Positions 21,076 through 30,393 are shown, counted from the first letter of the stretch. The stretch is 64,000 nt of DNA from Lachnospiraceae bacterium (GCA_017624495.1 JAGAMY010000004.1:47719-111718); one strand, 5' to 3'. A program made the numbers and translations. Notes: generated by a model from the letters alone, not told the origin.

Positions 21076-22263
21076 CTAGTTTAAATAACCTTTACCAGCT
21101 AAATAATCCGCTATGGTATGTACATCCTTATCACCACGCCCGGATAAGTTTACCACCATAATCTGCTCCTTTGTCATGGTTTTCGCTTTCTTTATCGCAT
21201 AAGCAATGGCATGAGCACTTTCAATTGCAGGAATAATTCCTTCTAATTTGCACAACTCCATCAAAGCATCCATAGCCTCTACATCTGTAGCAGCCACATA
21301 CTCTGCCCTGCCACTATCTTTTAAATATGCGTGCTCTGGACCAACTCCCGGATAGTCCAAACCTGCCGAAATTGAATGAGCAAGTTTTACATTTCCATCC
21401 ATATCCTGTAACAGATAAGATTTCATTCCGTGCAAAACTCCGGGCAGCCCCTCTGCCATGGCTGATGCATGTTCTTCCGTATCAACACCTTTTCCTGCTG
21501 CTTCTACACCAATCAGCTCTACATCTTTTTCTTCAATAAACTCTGCGAACATTCCAATGGCGTTTGAACCACCGCCTACACATGCCATGACTACATCCGG
21601 CAAACGATTCTCTGCTTCTAAAATCTGTCTTTTTGCTTCTTTACTGATAACGCTCTGGAATTCTTTTACAATTTTCGGATACGGATATGGACCCACTGCC
21701 GAACCAATAACATAAAATGTATCTTCAGAGGTCTGTGCCCATGTACGAATAGCTTCATTTGTCGCATCCTTTAAGGTATTACTGCCGGAACGTACGCTGA
21801 CAACCTTTGCGCCTAACATTTCCATACGCATAACATTTAGTGCCTGACGCTTTATGTCCTCTTCTCCCATATATACGGTACATTCCATATCAAAAAGTGC
21901 TGCCCCTGTCGCAGTTGCCACACCATGCTGTCCTGCACCGGTTTCTGCAATAACTTTTTTCTTTCCCATGCGTTTTGCCAACAAAATCTGTCCGATAACG
22001 TTGTTGATTTTATGTGCTCCCGTATGGTTTAAATCTTCTCTTTTCAAATAGATTTTTGTACCATATTTTTCTCTTAGACGTTCCGCAAAATATAACGGCG
22101 TTTCTCTTCCCACATATTGTTTTAAATAATATTGGTATTCCTGTATAAACTTTTCATCCTTCATTGCAGCTTCAAAGGCTGCATCCAATTCATCCAATAC
22201 CTTTACCAATGTTTCTGCCACAAACTGTCCGCCATATTCTCCATAATACGCTTTCTTATTCAT
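21076..22263 (-). CDS. trpB: Tryptophan synthase beta chain
   Basis: A 395-residue PLP enzyme joining indole and serine to make tryptophan. The N-terminal [12 protein letters not shown], the Schiff-base lysine K85 in [22 protein letters not shown] (with the catalytic Glu) and the phosphate loop VGGGSNAIG are intact. It is the TrpB1 type. The frame is open 26 codons further into the leader, but those codons are the T-box terminator; the ATG at 22263 has AAAGGTGAG upstream. It is the first gene of a T-box-controlled operon. With no functional alpha partner next to it, it may use salvaged indole. Confidence 0.96.
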   Translation of the reverse strand: MNKKAYYGEYGGQFVAETLVKVLDELDAAFEAAMKDEKFIQEYQYYLKQYVGRETPLYFAERLREKYGTKIYLKREDLNHTGAHKINNVIGQILLAKRMGKKKVIAETGAGQHGVATATGAALFDMECTVYMGEEDIKRQALNVMRMEMLGAKVVSVRSGSNTLKDATNEAIRTWAQTSEDTFYVIGSAVGPYPYPKIVKEFQSVISKEAKRQILEAENRLPDVVMACVGGGSNAIGMFAEFIEEKDVELIGVEAAGKGVDTEEHASAMAEGLPGVLHGMKSYLLQDMDGNVKLAHSISAGLDYPGVGPEHAYLKDSGRAEYVAATDVEAMDALMELCKLEGIIPAIESAHAIAYAIKKAKTMTKEQIMVVNLSGRGDKDVHTIADYLAGKGYLN

Positions 22264-22283
22264 TTTTCTCACCTTTCTTATCA

Positions 22284-22610
22284 ATAAAAAAATCCCAAGG
22301 CGTTTTTTAACGCCCGGGACGAGTATTCTTCGTGGTGCCACCCGGCTTCACTATGCATGGATAATAAATAAAAAAGAGCACTTCCCTGATTCGGAAAATG
22401 CTCGCCACCAATCACATAGTCTTATCTTAATACAGAACAAATCGTTCGATATCTCACCCCTGTAACGTGAGGAACACGGCATCCGCTACTCTGATTCACT
22501 TTGCATCTCACAAACCCATTCCTATATAACTTTCTTATCATCTTCCACCAGCGATGACTCTCTGTAAAGAACCTTTCTATAGTACTCTCTTTGCTCAAAG
22601 ACTTTATGTA
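22284..22610 (-). promoter_or_regulatory. T-box riboswitch leader, probably tRNA-Trp responsive
   Basis: On the minus strand the leader has a Stem I region (AGAGAGTCATCGCTGGTGGAA), a candidate specifier UGG at 22516-22518 (in GGAATGGGT), the T-box TGGCACCACG at 22331-22340, and a terminator hairpin at 22293-22319 with seven T at 22286-22292. Uncharged tRNA-Trp would pair with the specifier and T-box and favour the antiterminator. The trpB gene directly downstream fits the Trp specifier. The terminator and T-box are certain; the specifier is inferred. Confidence 0.92.
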
Positions 22611-22631
22611 TTCAATTCATAAACTCTATAT

Positions 22632-22660
22632 AGTTTAACACATCACTGTGTCAGTGTCAA
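22632..22660 (-). promoter_or_regulatory. Promoter of the trpB operon
   Basis: Minus-strand TTGACA (22655-22660), a 17-base spacer, and TAAACT (22632-22637). The -35 box abuts the stop codon of the upstream Big2 gene. Confidence 0.8.
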
Positions 22661-23701
22661 CTATTTTGCATTTGCTTTTTTACCATTTCCCCAGTCTAAT
22701 TCAGAGCCAATTCTATAAGTATGTCCTTTTAATAAATCTGCATTATGATACTGTAGTCCACGGTAATATGTCGGCTGAATGGTTACCTGCTTATTTCCCT
22801 TTTTCAAGGTTGCTTTTCCCTTATAATATGTTTTAGAATTTTCATCATAAACCGGCACTGTAATGTCTGCTGTTTTTCTGCTGCTGGCTGCTACATTCTG
22901 CTTAGGAAATGCAAGCTGAGCCGCCAAAATCTGTGCTTCAGTCACATTTTTTGTCAGCTTGACAGTAATTTTATCTGACTTGCTGTTTACTGCTACACTA
23001 CTAATTTTCATTGTATTTTTAGACTCTATAGACGTCGGGTCATTCGTCAACTGAAACTGCCGCACCAGTGCATATGCTGTCCAATAACGGCTTGCTTCCG
23101 GAACTGCAAGCTTATCGCTTTTTGATACATCTACACTATCACTTGCCGGTTTTTCATTATTAAATATGAAACCATCGTAGGATAATTTTGTCTTGGAATT
23201 CAAATTATAATTGCTCATAAATTTTCTGTATTTTGTAATAAAATTATATGCCTTTCCGGCATTTAAGGTCTTTCCCGGCATACCCTTAGCCAGTGTTTGA
23301 ACAGCTTTTTTCAATTCCTTCGCTTCTGTACTTTTCTCATAAGTCCCCTTTTCTTCCACCACAAGCTGGCAGGTCAGCTTTTTGCCCTTACAGGTCACTG
23401 TAATATTTGTCATACCTTCTTTTTTGGCTTTTACCAGACCTTTATTACTAACCGTAGCAATCTTTGTATCCAAAGATTTATACGATGCTCCTGTCATAGA
23501 TGCTGTCGCATGACTGTTCTTTGCTGTGACGATTACATAATCACCAATATAAAATTTTGCACCCTTCTCTACAGATATACTGCTTTCTGTTGACAAATCA
23601 TGCCATCTTACCACATCCTTTGCCTGTACATACATAGATGCCTGTGGCAGAATAGCCAACATAAATACCAGTACCAAAAAAACAGATATTTTCTTTCGCA
23701 T
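22661..23701 (-). CDS. Secreted Big2-domain protein, paralogue C
   Basis: A 346-residue exported protein with a signal peptide at residues 3-29. A Big2-like Ig domain lies at about 40-115 (KIATVSNKGLVKAKKEG is its signature). A module of about 230 residues follows, shared with the proteins at 25442-26533 and 26663-27748. Shared anchors are TMKISSVAVNSKSDKITVKL, EAQILAAQLAF and the ending KGHTYRIGSELDW. The shared module matches nothing I can name. There is no sorting motif. The ATG at 23701 has GGGAG at a spacing of eight bases. It follows the Wzy_C ligase gene by 12 bases. Confidence 0.75.
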   Translation of the reverse strand: MRKKISVFLVLVFMLAILPQASMYVQAKDVVRWHDLSTESSISVEKGAKFYIGDYVIVTAKNSHATASMTGASYKSLDTKIATVSNKGLVKAKKEGMTNITVTCKGKKLTCQLVVEEKGTYEKSTEAKELKKAVQTLAKGMPGKTLNAGKAYNFITKYRKFMSNYNLNSKTKLSYDGFIFNNEKPASDSVDVSKSDKLAVPEASRYWTAYALVRQFQLTNDPTSIESKNTMKISSVAVNSKSDKITVKLTKNVTEAQILAAQLAFPKQNVAASSRKTADITVPVYDENSKTYYKGKATLKKGNKQVTIQPTYYRGLQYHNADLLKGHTYRIGSELDWGNGKKANAK

Positions 23702-23713
23702 ATACACCTCTCC

Positions 23714-25429
23714 CTAAGCATTTTTCTTCATTATACTACTTAATGCAATTCCTGCAAACACCCAAAACAACGGTGAAGTCTGCAATGTGGAATCATTAAA
23801 AATTGCGGTAAACATATAACTGATACACGCCAGATAACAGCCATAGCCGATACGGCTATTCATACTATTCATATTTGTATATGCCCCAAATCCTTTTTTT
23901 ATAAAAAGAATATAGAAAATCACTATACAAATCATGGAAACACCACCTGTCTGTATCCATTTTGTCAGATAATCGTTGTGTGCCTTTTCAATAACCATAT
24001 CTGCCCTGTCAGAATAGACCACTTTTCCGGCATAATCATGCTGCGGAAATACCTCTGCAAAGGTATCCGGTCCACTGCCTATCAAAAGATATTCCTTTAA
24101 CATAGGCATTACCCTTGACCAGATATATCCACGAGCGGAACCTAAATATTCCAAGCCATGAAAATCTGCTGCCTCTATCTTCTCCATGCCAGTCTTTTTT
24201 CCGCTGGTTGTAAGGTAATAATATGTATCTGCTTCCTTAACAAAATTCAGCGTATTCTCTGCAAGATACACATAAATCTCCTGCTCATAGAAGACTGCTT
24301 TGGCATCTTTTTCCATCGGAAGAGCCATTTCCTCTCCCTCTTCGGCAGTCAAAGATATTTCTTCTGACTCACTTGCACACACCAAAACATCATTTTCTAT
24401 GCATAACAGATAATTTTTATCATCATAACAAATATGTATACCCTTTTCATCCGTAATCATGCTTTCTAACGGTTCTCTGGTATTTTTATCTATCATTCTT
24501 GATAAATATTTAAAATCATTTCCCGCATCTGCTAATACCAGGCAAACAAGCAGCACCATAGCACCGACAGTCCCAAACAGCAAATATCTTTTTTTACCCT
24601 GATATATTCCGGCAAATACCATTGTCAATATTGCTGCTAGAAGAGAGGCTCTTGAATAGGTATACCAGATTAAAACAAACACACCAACGGATAATACACC
24701 ATATACCGCCTTTTTTTTTGTTACATCCTCTGACAAAAACATGACAAAAATAACCGCAAACAGCATGTTCAACGTAATTCCGGCATAATTCGGATTATAC
24801 AATGTCAGATATACATTATTTCCTGTAAATGTATCCTCAATTTCACCGGCATATAACGCAAATTCTTCTTTTGTCATAATAAGTCGCTGTACCCATTCAA
24901 AATTCATCAAATCACATTGAAAAATCTGAAATGTTCCAATTACCATAAAAAACACAGTAATACCCAAAACAGCATACCAGACAATGCTATAATCCCGCTC
25001 ATATTCCATAATCTGGTAGGCATATACGGACAAAATACCATATGCCAAAAGTACAAGGCAGCTCTCAAAGGATTCAAAATTTCCCTGTAACGAAGCGGTA
25101 ATATTCACAGAAAAAATCGTAGACAATACTACAAATACACAATATACGCCTACCGGAATATAAATTTTCATGCTTTTGGTTTTTTCTTTATATAAGCCCA
25201 AGCGAAACAAAAGTACAATTCCTGCAAATATACCAATCACATCTAAAAAATAACTTTTATAATAACAATAAAAATCTGTAATCACATCATTTGTGGAATA
25301 CCAGTCATATACACTATATCCACAGCTATATACGGCTAAATGTACCACCCACGGTAATACTGCTATCACCAGCAAAACCGGAATCAGTACATCCCACATT
25401 TCCTGTTGTTTTATCTTATTCTTTTTCAT
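23714..25429 (-). CDS. Wzy_C family membrane protein (O-antigen ligase / polymerase-like)
   Basis: A 571-residue polytopic membrane protein with about 11-12 hydrophobic segments and one large extracellular loop (about residues 310-450) between helices. That is the topology of WaaL/Wzy/PglL enzymes. The loop end carries AHNDYLTKWIQTGG, matching the conserved His-Asn-Asp-Tyr-Leu motif of Wzy_C proteins, and YSRASLLAAILTM matches the core Arg region. The family transfers or polymerises undecaprenyl-linked glycans. It is transcribed with three secreted Big2 proteins, which could be glycosylation targets (inference). AGGGG precedes the ATG. Confidence 0.85.
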   Translation of the reverse strand: MKKNKIKQQEMWDVLIPVLLVIAVLPWVVHLAVYSCGYSVYDWYSTNDVITDFYCYYKSYFLDVIGIFAGIVLLFRLGLYKEKTKSMKIYIPVGVYCVFVVLSTIFSVNITASLQGNFESFESCLVLLAYGILSVYAYQIMEYERDYSIVWYAVLGITVFFMVIGTFQIFQCDLMNFEWVQRLIMTKEEFALYAGEIEDTFTGNNVYLTLYNPNYAGITLNMLFAVIFVMFLSEDVTKKKAVYGVLSVGVFVLIWYTYSRASLLAAILTMVFAGIYQGKKRYLLFGTVGAMVLLVCLVLADAGNDFKYLSRMIDKNTREPLESMITDEKGIHICYDDKNYLLCIENDVLVCASESEEISLTAEEGEEMALPMEKDAKAVFYEQEIYVYLAENTLNFVKEADTYYYLTTSGKKTGMEKIEAADFHGLEYLGSARGYIWSRVMPMLKEYLLIGSGPDTFAEVFPQHDYAGKVVYSDRADMVIEKAHNDYLTKWIQTGGVSMICIVIFYILFIKKGFGAYTNMNSMNSRIGYGCYLACISYMFTAIFNDSTLQTSPLFWVFAGIALSSIMKKNA

Positions 25430-25441
25430 CAGATTCCCCTA

Positions 25442-26533
25442 TTATTTTACTCTTACGGTTTTTGCTTTCGTCCAGCCTACTGTGGAATCCAAACGATAGG
25501 TATGTCCTTTATCCAGCCTTATTGTAATATAGGTTAATACACCATCTACATATTTACTCTTTTTAGGCACAATTTTTATCTTCTTTGTTCCTTTTTGCAA
25601 CGTCAGAAAACCTGTATACTTTTCACTTGTATCCAGATCTGTAATATCCATTCTAAGCACTCCCTTTTTCTTCGTCAGTGCCGGCGTAGGATTGTAATAA
25701 CTACTCTGATTTATCTGTGAAGCTAATAATTGTGCTGCACTAATTTTCTTCTTGATCTTTAAAGTAATGTACTTTGTATTTGCCGTTGCTGATGATATTT
25801 TCATTACTTTTGCACTTCTCGTTGAAACAGGGCTGTTTTTTGCTTCATAAGCATATAACAGATTCGTCAGATATCTATATCTGCCCATCTGCGGAACTAC
25901 CAGCTTTGTACTTACTTTTGTCTGTGTCGTGCCATCCTCCGCATTTTCTACCGCTTCCATCAAAAATCCATTTGTGTTCACCACCGTAGAATATTCCTGA
26001 CGCTTATCTTCATAAACTAAAGTCTTTTGAATCAGTCCATAACCATTTGCTGTTGTAACTTTTTCAGGAATTCCATTTGCTAACTCTGCTGCAATTCCCC
26101 GCATATTTTCCACATCTGTTGTTCCGGAAAGACTTCCCGCCTCCACAACCTGAAACTTACAACTGATTTTCTGATTTTTATAAGCTATGGAAACTTTTGT
26201 AGTTCCGGCTTTTTTGGCAATCAGATAGCCTTTTTCATTTATGGATGCAACCTTTTTCTTACTGGATGTATAGGTTACAGGAAAATTTGAGGCTGTTCCT
26301 GAACATTCCTGTGCATAATCATAAACATATGCAAAATCGCCTGCAAAAAACTCCTGTCCACATTCAATAAGAATCGTAGATTTTCCCGCATCTGTCAAAT
26401 AACTCCAGTTTATATACGCTCCATCTTCTGCCAAAACCTCTATAGCTGTCATTGGCAATACCCCTAAAATAGCGGGTAATATCAGTAATATCGATAAAAA
26501 TACCAAAAAACGAGTTCTACATTCTCTTTTCAT
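25442..26533 (-). CDS. Secreted Big2-domain protein, paralogue B
   Basis: A 363-residue exported protein. A hydrophobic signal segment covers residues 8-35 (ending near AEDG). A Big2-like domain (KKVASINEKGYLIAKKAG) is followed by the same conserved module as in paralogues A and C: KVMKISSATANTKYITLKIK, AAQLLASQIN and KGHTYRLDSTVGW at the end. It ends in a basic tail. It has its own GAGGAGG site and lies 12 bases upstream of the Wzy_C gene. Function unknown; envelope or extracellular location inferred from the signal peptide. Confidence 0.75.
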   Translation of the reverse strand: MKRECRTRFLVFLSILLILPAILGVLPMTAIEVLAEDGAYINWSYLTDAGKSTILIECGQEFFAGDFAYVYDYAQECSGTASNFPVTYTSSKKKVASINEKGYLIAKKAGTTKVSIAYKNQKISCKFQVVEAGSLSGTTDVENMRGIAAELANGIPEKVTTANGYGLIQKTLVYEDKRQEYSTVVNTNGFLMEAVENAEDGTTQTKVSTKLVVPQMGRYRYLTNLLYAYEAKNSPVSTRSAKVMKISSATANTKYITLKIKKKISAAQLLASQINQSSYYNPTPALTKKKGVLRMDITDLDTSEKYTGFLTLQKGTKKIKIVPKKSKYVDGVLTYITIRLDKGHTYRLDSTVGWTKAKTVRVK

Positions 26534-26606
26534 ACTTTTCCTCCTCTTACACCATTATCCAATCATAAACATTATAGCCAATCCAAAAGGAAAAGTAAAC
26601 TTATAA

Positions 26607-26653
26607 AAAAAGACGGAAAGTGACATATTTTCATATGCAGCTTTCCGCCTTTT
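26607..26653 (-). terminator. Hairpin terminator between Big2 paralogues A and B
   Basis: Long inverted arms (26608-26620 and 26641-26653, GACGGAAAG/CTTTCCGCC) with an inner CATAT/ATATG stem and T-rich flank. It may end or attenuate transcription after paralogue A. Confidence 0.75.
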
Positions 26654-26662
26654 ACTTTCAAC

Positions 26663-27748
26663 TTATTTTACTTTTACTTTTTTATTTTTGGCCCATGTGT
26701 ATTTCTCACCTAATGAATAGGTATGACCTTTTTTCAATTTACCTGTTTTAAACTCGCCTACTGAAGAGCCGTTCTTATAGGTATATTTCATCTCTCCAAC
26801 CTGAATCTTCAGTACTTTGCTGCCCTTAGTAATTGTACCTCTGGCAGATGTATATTTCTTTTCTTTTGTGTCATAAACACTTAAGCTAAGATATGCTTTC
26901 TTTGTATCTATTTTCTCATTGATATATGTATTATTAATCTGTGCGCCTAAAATCTGTTCTGCTGAAATTGCTTTTTTTAGTTTTACAGTAATCTGTTTTG
27001 TATTCGCAGATACCGATGCTATTTTCATTACTTTACTGCTTCTTGTGGATGTAGGATTTACTTTATCTCCATAGTTCCATAACATATTATTCAAGCATAT
27101 ACTGCTGCCTGCCTGTGGAACTGCTAATTTACAACTGGATTTGTAATAAGTATAATTACCGGATTTTACCGGTTCCTGAATAAATCCTCTGTTATTAACA
27201 TCTGTGGAATATTTTGATACCGAATCAAAGAAATCTTCCTTCAACTGCAAATATTTGAAACCATTGGCAACGGTAATTTTAGACGGCATATCTGCCATAA
27301 GCTTTTCACTGGCTTCCCGTAATGCTGTAATAGCTTCGGATTCTCCAAAGGCACCTGCTTTTACCACTTCAAATTTGCAGGTAAGTTTTCTACCTTTATA
27401 TTTTACGGTAATGGTTGTTGTGCCTTCTTTTTTCGCCTTAAAAACTCCCTTAGAATCAATTGCTGCAACAGCTTTCTTACTGGAAGAATAGGTTACCTTT
27501 TTAAACATGGCTGCACTTCCATAGTTATTTCCATCATAAATGGAAACATAATAACCTAAATTAAATTCCTGTCCATTTTCTACCTGAATGGTGCTTTTGC
27601 CATAGCCCGGAAAATCATACCATGACACAGACACATTTGATGCCGCAGATACTTCTGTTGCTGTCATCGGCAGCATGGATACAATTGCCGGTAATACAAG
27701 CATAATTGTTAAAAATACTGCCAGACGTTTTTTGAGATTTGTTCTCAT
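26663..27748 (-). CDS. Secreted Big2-domain protein, paralogue A
   Basis: A 361-residue exported protein with a signal peptide at residues 8-36 and a Big2-like domain at about 55-125 (KAVAAIDSKGVFKAKKEG). The conserved module contains KVMKIASVSANTKQITVKLK and AEQILGAQIN and closes with KGHTYSLGEKYTW. It resembles paralogue B most closely. GGAGG is placed eight bases before the ATG at 27748. A consensus promoter lies upstream and a hairpin terminator downstream, so it is probably expressed more strongly than the genes that follow. Confidence 0.75.
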   Translation of the reverse strand: MRTNLKKRLAVFLTIMLVLPAIVSMLPMTATEVSAASNVSVSWYDFPGYGKSTIQVENGQEFNLGYYVSIYDGNNYGSAAMFKKVTYSSSKKAVAAIDSKGVFKAKKEGTTTITVKYKGRKLTCKFEVVKAGAFGESEAITALREASEKLMADMPSKITVANGFKYLQLKEDFFDSVSKYSTDVNNRGFIQEPVKSGNYTYYKSSCKLAVPQAGSSICLNNMLWNYGDKVNPTSTRSSKVMKIASVSANTKQITVKLKKAISAEQILGAQINNTYINEKIDTKKAYLSLSVYDTKEKKYTSARGTITKGSKVLKIQVGEMKYTYKNGSSVGEFKTGKLKKGHTYSLGEKYTWAKNKKVKVK

Positions 27749-27784
27749 AAACACTTCCTCCTTTAATCATCGTACTTTAGTACT

Positions 27785-27813
27785 ATTATACCTGTAAAAT
27801 CAAAAATTGTAAA
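27785..27813 (-). promoter_or_regulatory. Promoter of the Big2/Wzy_C cluster
   Basis: Minus-strand TTTACA (27808-27813), a 17-base spacer, and a perfect TATAAT (27785-27790). Confidence 0.75.
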
Positions 27814-27829
27814 CTGTTTAATTTAGAAA

Positions 27830-28552
27830 CTAATTCTCGTTTATCAGCAATCGGTATAATAATTGTTCACGATTATTAATAAACATCTCTGTCACCTGAT
27901 AGCTGTCTGTCTCTTCGTATGCACAGGCATGTACAACACCATCATCAAAAGTCAATATCTGCGCATCAGGAATTCCTAATAATATCGGTGAATGGGTCAC
28001 AATAAAAAACTGTGACCCTTCTTGTATGCAATTATAAATCTCCATCAAAAGTGTCAATTGTCTTTGCGGTGATAAAGCCGCCTCCGGCTCATCAAAAATA
28101 TACAAGCCATTGGGCTTTAACTGACTTTGCGCAATGGCAAGAAAACTTTCACCATGGGATTTTTCATGATACCGCTGCGACGGATGTTCTATGTCTGCAT
28201 ATTCTTCCTCTTTTGTAGCCACATTATAAAAGCTTTCCGCCCGCAAAAAATATCCCCAGCCAGCCTTTCTATAGCCCTTAGAAAGCCTCAATGCTTCACA
28301 CAAATCAGAATGGGAATCATAGGTGGAAAAATTGTAATTCTTCGTGCCACCTTCCGGGTTAAAACCATAAGCTATGGCAATGGCTTCTAACAATGTAGAC
28401 TTGCCACTGCCGTTTTCTCCCACAAAAAAGGTAATCGGACTTGGAAATTCCAATGTTTTCAGATTTTTTATTGCTTCTATCTTTCGCAGATAGCTGTAGG
28501 ATGGAATTTTACTCCAGTCAATGGATAACCCCTGTATAAATTGCTGATTCAT
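27830..28552 (-). CDS. AAA/ABC-type ATPase, small SMC-like family
   Basis: A 240-residue cytosolic ATPase. Walker A is GENGSGKST (45-53), the ABC signature is SHGESF (132-137), Walker B is LYIFDEPEAALS (150-161) and the H-loop is THSP (186-189). The short insert in place of a long coiled coil is typical of the AAA_21/YhaN-like ATPases used in nutrient transport, defence and repair contexts, so the role is open. The start at 28552 follows the preceding stop by two bases with AGGGGG just before; a longer frame start is less likely. It is the last gene of a three-gene set with two DUF4230 proteins. Confidence 0.8.
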   Translation of the reverse strand: MNQQFIQGLSIDWSKIPSYSYLRKIEAIKNLKTLEFPSPITFFVGENGSGKSTLLEAIAIAYGFNPEGGTKNYNFSTYDSHSDLCEALRLSKGYRKAGWGYFLRAESFYNVATKEEEYADIEHPSQRYHEKSHGESFLAIAQSQLKPNGLYIFDEPEAALSPQRQLTLLMEIYNCIQEGSQFFIVTHSPILLGIPDAQILTFDDGVVHACAYEETDSYQVTEMFINNREQLLYRLLINEN

Positions 28553-28554
28553 GC

Positions 28555-29151
28555 CTAATTTTCCCCCTCGGGCTTTTCCTCCAGATATACCCATTTAATT
28601 TTATAGTTTTTCCCTACACATTCTCCTATATTATTTACATAATCCTCTAAAAGCTTCTGGGCTCTTTGCTGTGCACCTGCCAAAAGAGTCACATCCTCTC
28701 CTGCTGTCTTTTCCAAATTGCTTTTTGCTTCTTTAAATGCCTCCGTCTGGTCTTCTGCCTTTACATCCGCAGATTTTTTAGCAACAATTATGGAATCTTC
28801 TGTTAGTGAATTTTCATCTACTTTACAATCCAAAACCTTTGCCGGCGGCAGGGTAATCGTAACATCTTCATCCTTTACATCAATCGTAACCAAAGAAGCA
28901 TCTATACCTAAAGTAACTGTCCCTGTAAATTCCATCCAGAAATGCTTATCTTTAGACATCCATAAAAATTTTTCTGCATCTTCTTCCTTGTATTTTGCCA
29001 CATTATGATAATAACATTCCATAGTTGCTAATTCACAGATTGAACGCATCTGCGCTTCCTGTGGCTCTATCGTCTGCGCTTTGTCTGTCTTTCCACATCC
29101 GACACAGAATATGTTAAAAATAAGCAAAGCTGCAATTACATATTTTTTCAT
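28555..29151 (-). CDS. DUF4230 family lipoprotein
   Basis: A 198-residue predicted lipoprotein. The hydrophobic N-terminus ends in a lipobox-like FCVGC with Cys19 as the lipidation site. The rest fits DUF4230: MRSICELATMECYYHNVAK, then DVTITLPPAKVLDCKVD, and a helical C-terminus. DUF4230 has no established biochemical role. It is paired with a second DUF4230 protein nine bases upstream and an ATPase directly downstream, so the three are probably cotranscribed. Confidence 0.8.
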   Translation of the reverse strand: MKKYVIAALLIFNIFCVGCGKTDKAQTIEPQEAQMRSICELATMECYYHNVAKYKEEDAEKFLWMSKDKHFWMEFTGTVTLGIDASLVTIDVKDEDVTITLPPAKVLDCKVDENSLTEDSIIVAKKSADVKAEDQTEAFKEAKSNLEKTAGEDVTLLAGAQQRAQKLLEDYVNNIGECVGKNYKIKWVYLEEKPEGEN

Positions 29152-29160
29152 GACTTCCCC

Positions 29161-29736
29161 CTATTTTATCTCTAATTCGTATTCTGCATCCAATTGGGTA
29201 ACAAAGGGTTTTACAAGTGCTTCTACTATATTTTTTGCATTTTGTTCTGCCAACTGGTATATAGCCTCTTCATCCGCACTTTCATTCTCAACATCTTCTA
29301 TACATGCTTTATACGCTTCCTGCGCAACAGTTTCGTTATTTGCTTTTTCATTTTGAAATATGTAGTCTAAAGATGCAATATCTACATTTACCTCATTAAT
29401 TTGCGCCTTAGGAAGCGTAATCACGATTTTCTTAGTTTCATTGTCTACGGCAACATCTATCTCCTCAAAATCAATCCCCGCTTTTACTCTTGCCTCATAG
29501 GATACATAATAATCACTTCTTACTTCTGCCACACCATTGTATATGGCTTCAAATGTGGACAATTCACTGACGTTTATCATTTTTTCCAATGAGGCTTTGG
29601 ATATAATTTCTTTTTTCTCTTCTTTGTTATTTCGGTTTAACAGTACAAATATGGCTATTATCGCTATGATGAATAGTATTGCTATGAAAATATATTTCTT
29701 TATTGGATATTTCTGCTTTGTCTCCAAATTTTCCAT
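29161..29736 (-). CDS. DUF4230 family membrane-anchored protein
   Basis: A 191-residue protein with one N-terminal transmembrane helix (about residues 14-34) and an extracytoplasmic DUF4230 domain. SELSTFEAIYNGVAEV and IVITLPKAQINEVNVD parallel segments of the lipoprotein encoded downstream, so the two are paralogues with different anchors. The ATG at 29736 follows AAGGAG; the open frame upstream is not used. Function unknown. Confidence 0.8.
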   Translation of the reverse strand: MENLETKQKYPIKKYIFIAILFIIAIIAIFVLLNRNNKEEKKEIISKASLEKMINVSELSTFEAIYNGVAEVRSDYYVSYEARVKAGIDFEEIDVAVDNETKKIVITLPKAQINEVNVDIASLDYIFQNEKANNETVAQEAYKACIEDVENESADEEAIYQLAEQNAKNIVEALVKPFVTQLDAEYELEIK

Positions 29737-29834
29737 GTGTGTCTCCTTTTCATTCGTGTTTCTCTTTCTTTTATAATACACAGTTTCTTGTGTAAATGCG
29801 ACTGTTTTATAAAAAAAGAAAAGGACTATGCATC

Positions 29835-30137
29835 TCAAAAATTACTCGGTGTATACCTGACAGTAACAATAACAACCATCTTCCTTATCTCATCAATACG
29901 ATACACAATTGTAAAATTCTTCACAAAAATCTGACGATATCCCCGATTAGCAAAAGCTCCTGTTCTTCTAATCGACCCCCGATAAGGCATTTTATCCAGA
30001 CTCAAAATAGCGTCCTCTAAAGCATCCGCCATCTTCTCAACAATACCTATTTCCTTAAAATCATCTGCTATATGATTATAAATATTGTCAAGGTCGTCCG
30101 ATGCTCTCTGCAACATTTTTATTGTATATTTAACCAA
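29835..30137 (-). CDS. RelE/ParE-family toxin
   Basis: A 100-residue basic protein with the ParE/RelE pattern: ASDDLDNIYNHIADDF in the helical hairpin, then MPYRGSIRR, GYRQIFVKNFTIVYRID and VRYTPSNF at the end. It would act as an mRNA interferase or gyrase inhibitor, held inactive by the antitoxin. The start is TTG with AGGAGG seven bases upstream, overlapping the antitoxin gene by eight bases, as is common for such pairs. Confidence 0.88.
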   Translation of the reverse strand: MVKYTIKMLQRASDDLDNIYNHIADDFKEIGIVEKMADALEDAILSLDKMPYRGSIRRTGAFANRGYRQIFVKNFTIVYRIDEIRKMVVIVTVRYTPSNF

Positions 30138-30393
30138 AATGCTTCCTCCTAAGTGTCGCTAATGTTTCTTTTGCATCAAGCAATATTCCTGTTGCTTCGT
30201 ACTCCTCTTCTGCTTCTGAAATTGCATTATCAATAATCTGTGTTTCAACTATCTGTTCATAGGTTTCTATACTCATAACAACTAAATCACCATATCCATT
30301 CTTAGTAATAAAAATAGGCTCATTGGCTGCATGACATGCATCTGATATATCATTTGTATTTCTCAAATCTGTAATTGGTCTAATCTGTGGCAT
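30130..30393 (-). CDS. YefM/Phd-family antitoxin
   Basis: An 87-residue antitoxin. Its N-terminal DNA-binding part (IRPITDLRNT, EPIFITKNGYGDLVVMSIETY) is typical of the Phd/YefM fold, and the acidic helical C-terminus wraps the toxin. It usually autorepresses the pair. GAGAGG lies before the ATG, and a promoter is found at 30422-30450. It forms a bicistronic unit with the ParE-like toxin. Confidence 0.9.
   Translation of the reverse strand: MPQIRPITDLRNTNDISDACHAANEPIFITKNGYGDLVVMSIETYEQIVETQIIDNAISEAEEEYEATGILLDAKETLATLRRKHFG

Noticed and set aside
22264-22341. In-frame extension of trpB upstream
   Set aside because: The codons are the T-box terminator hairpin; TrpB homology and a ribosome binding site begin at 22263.
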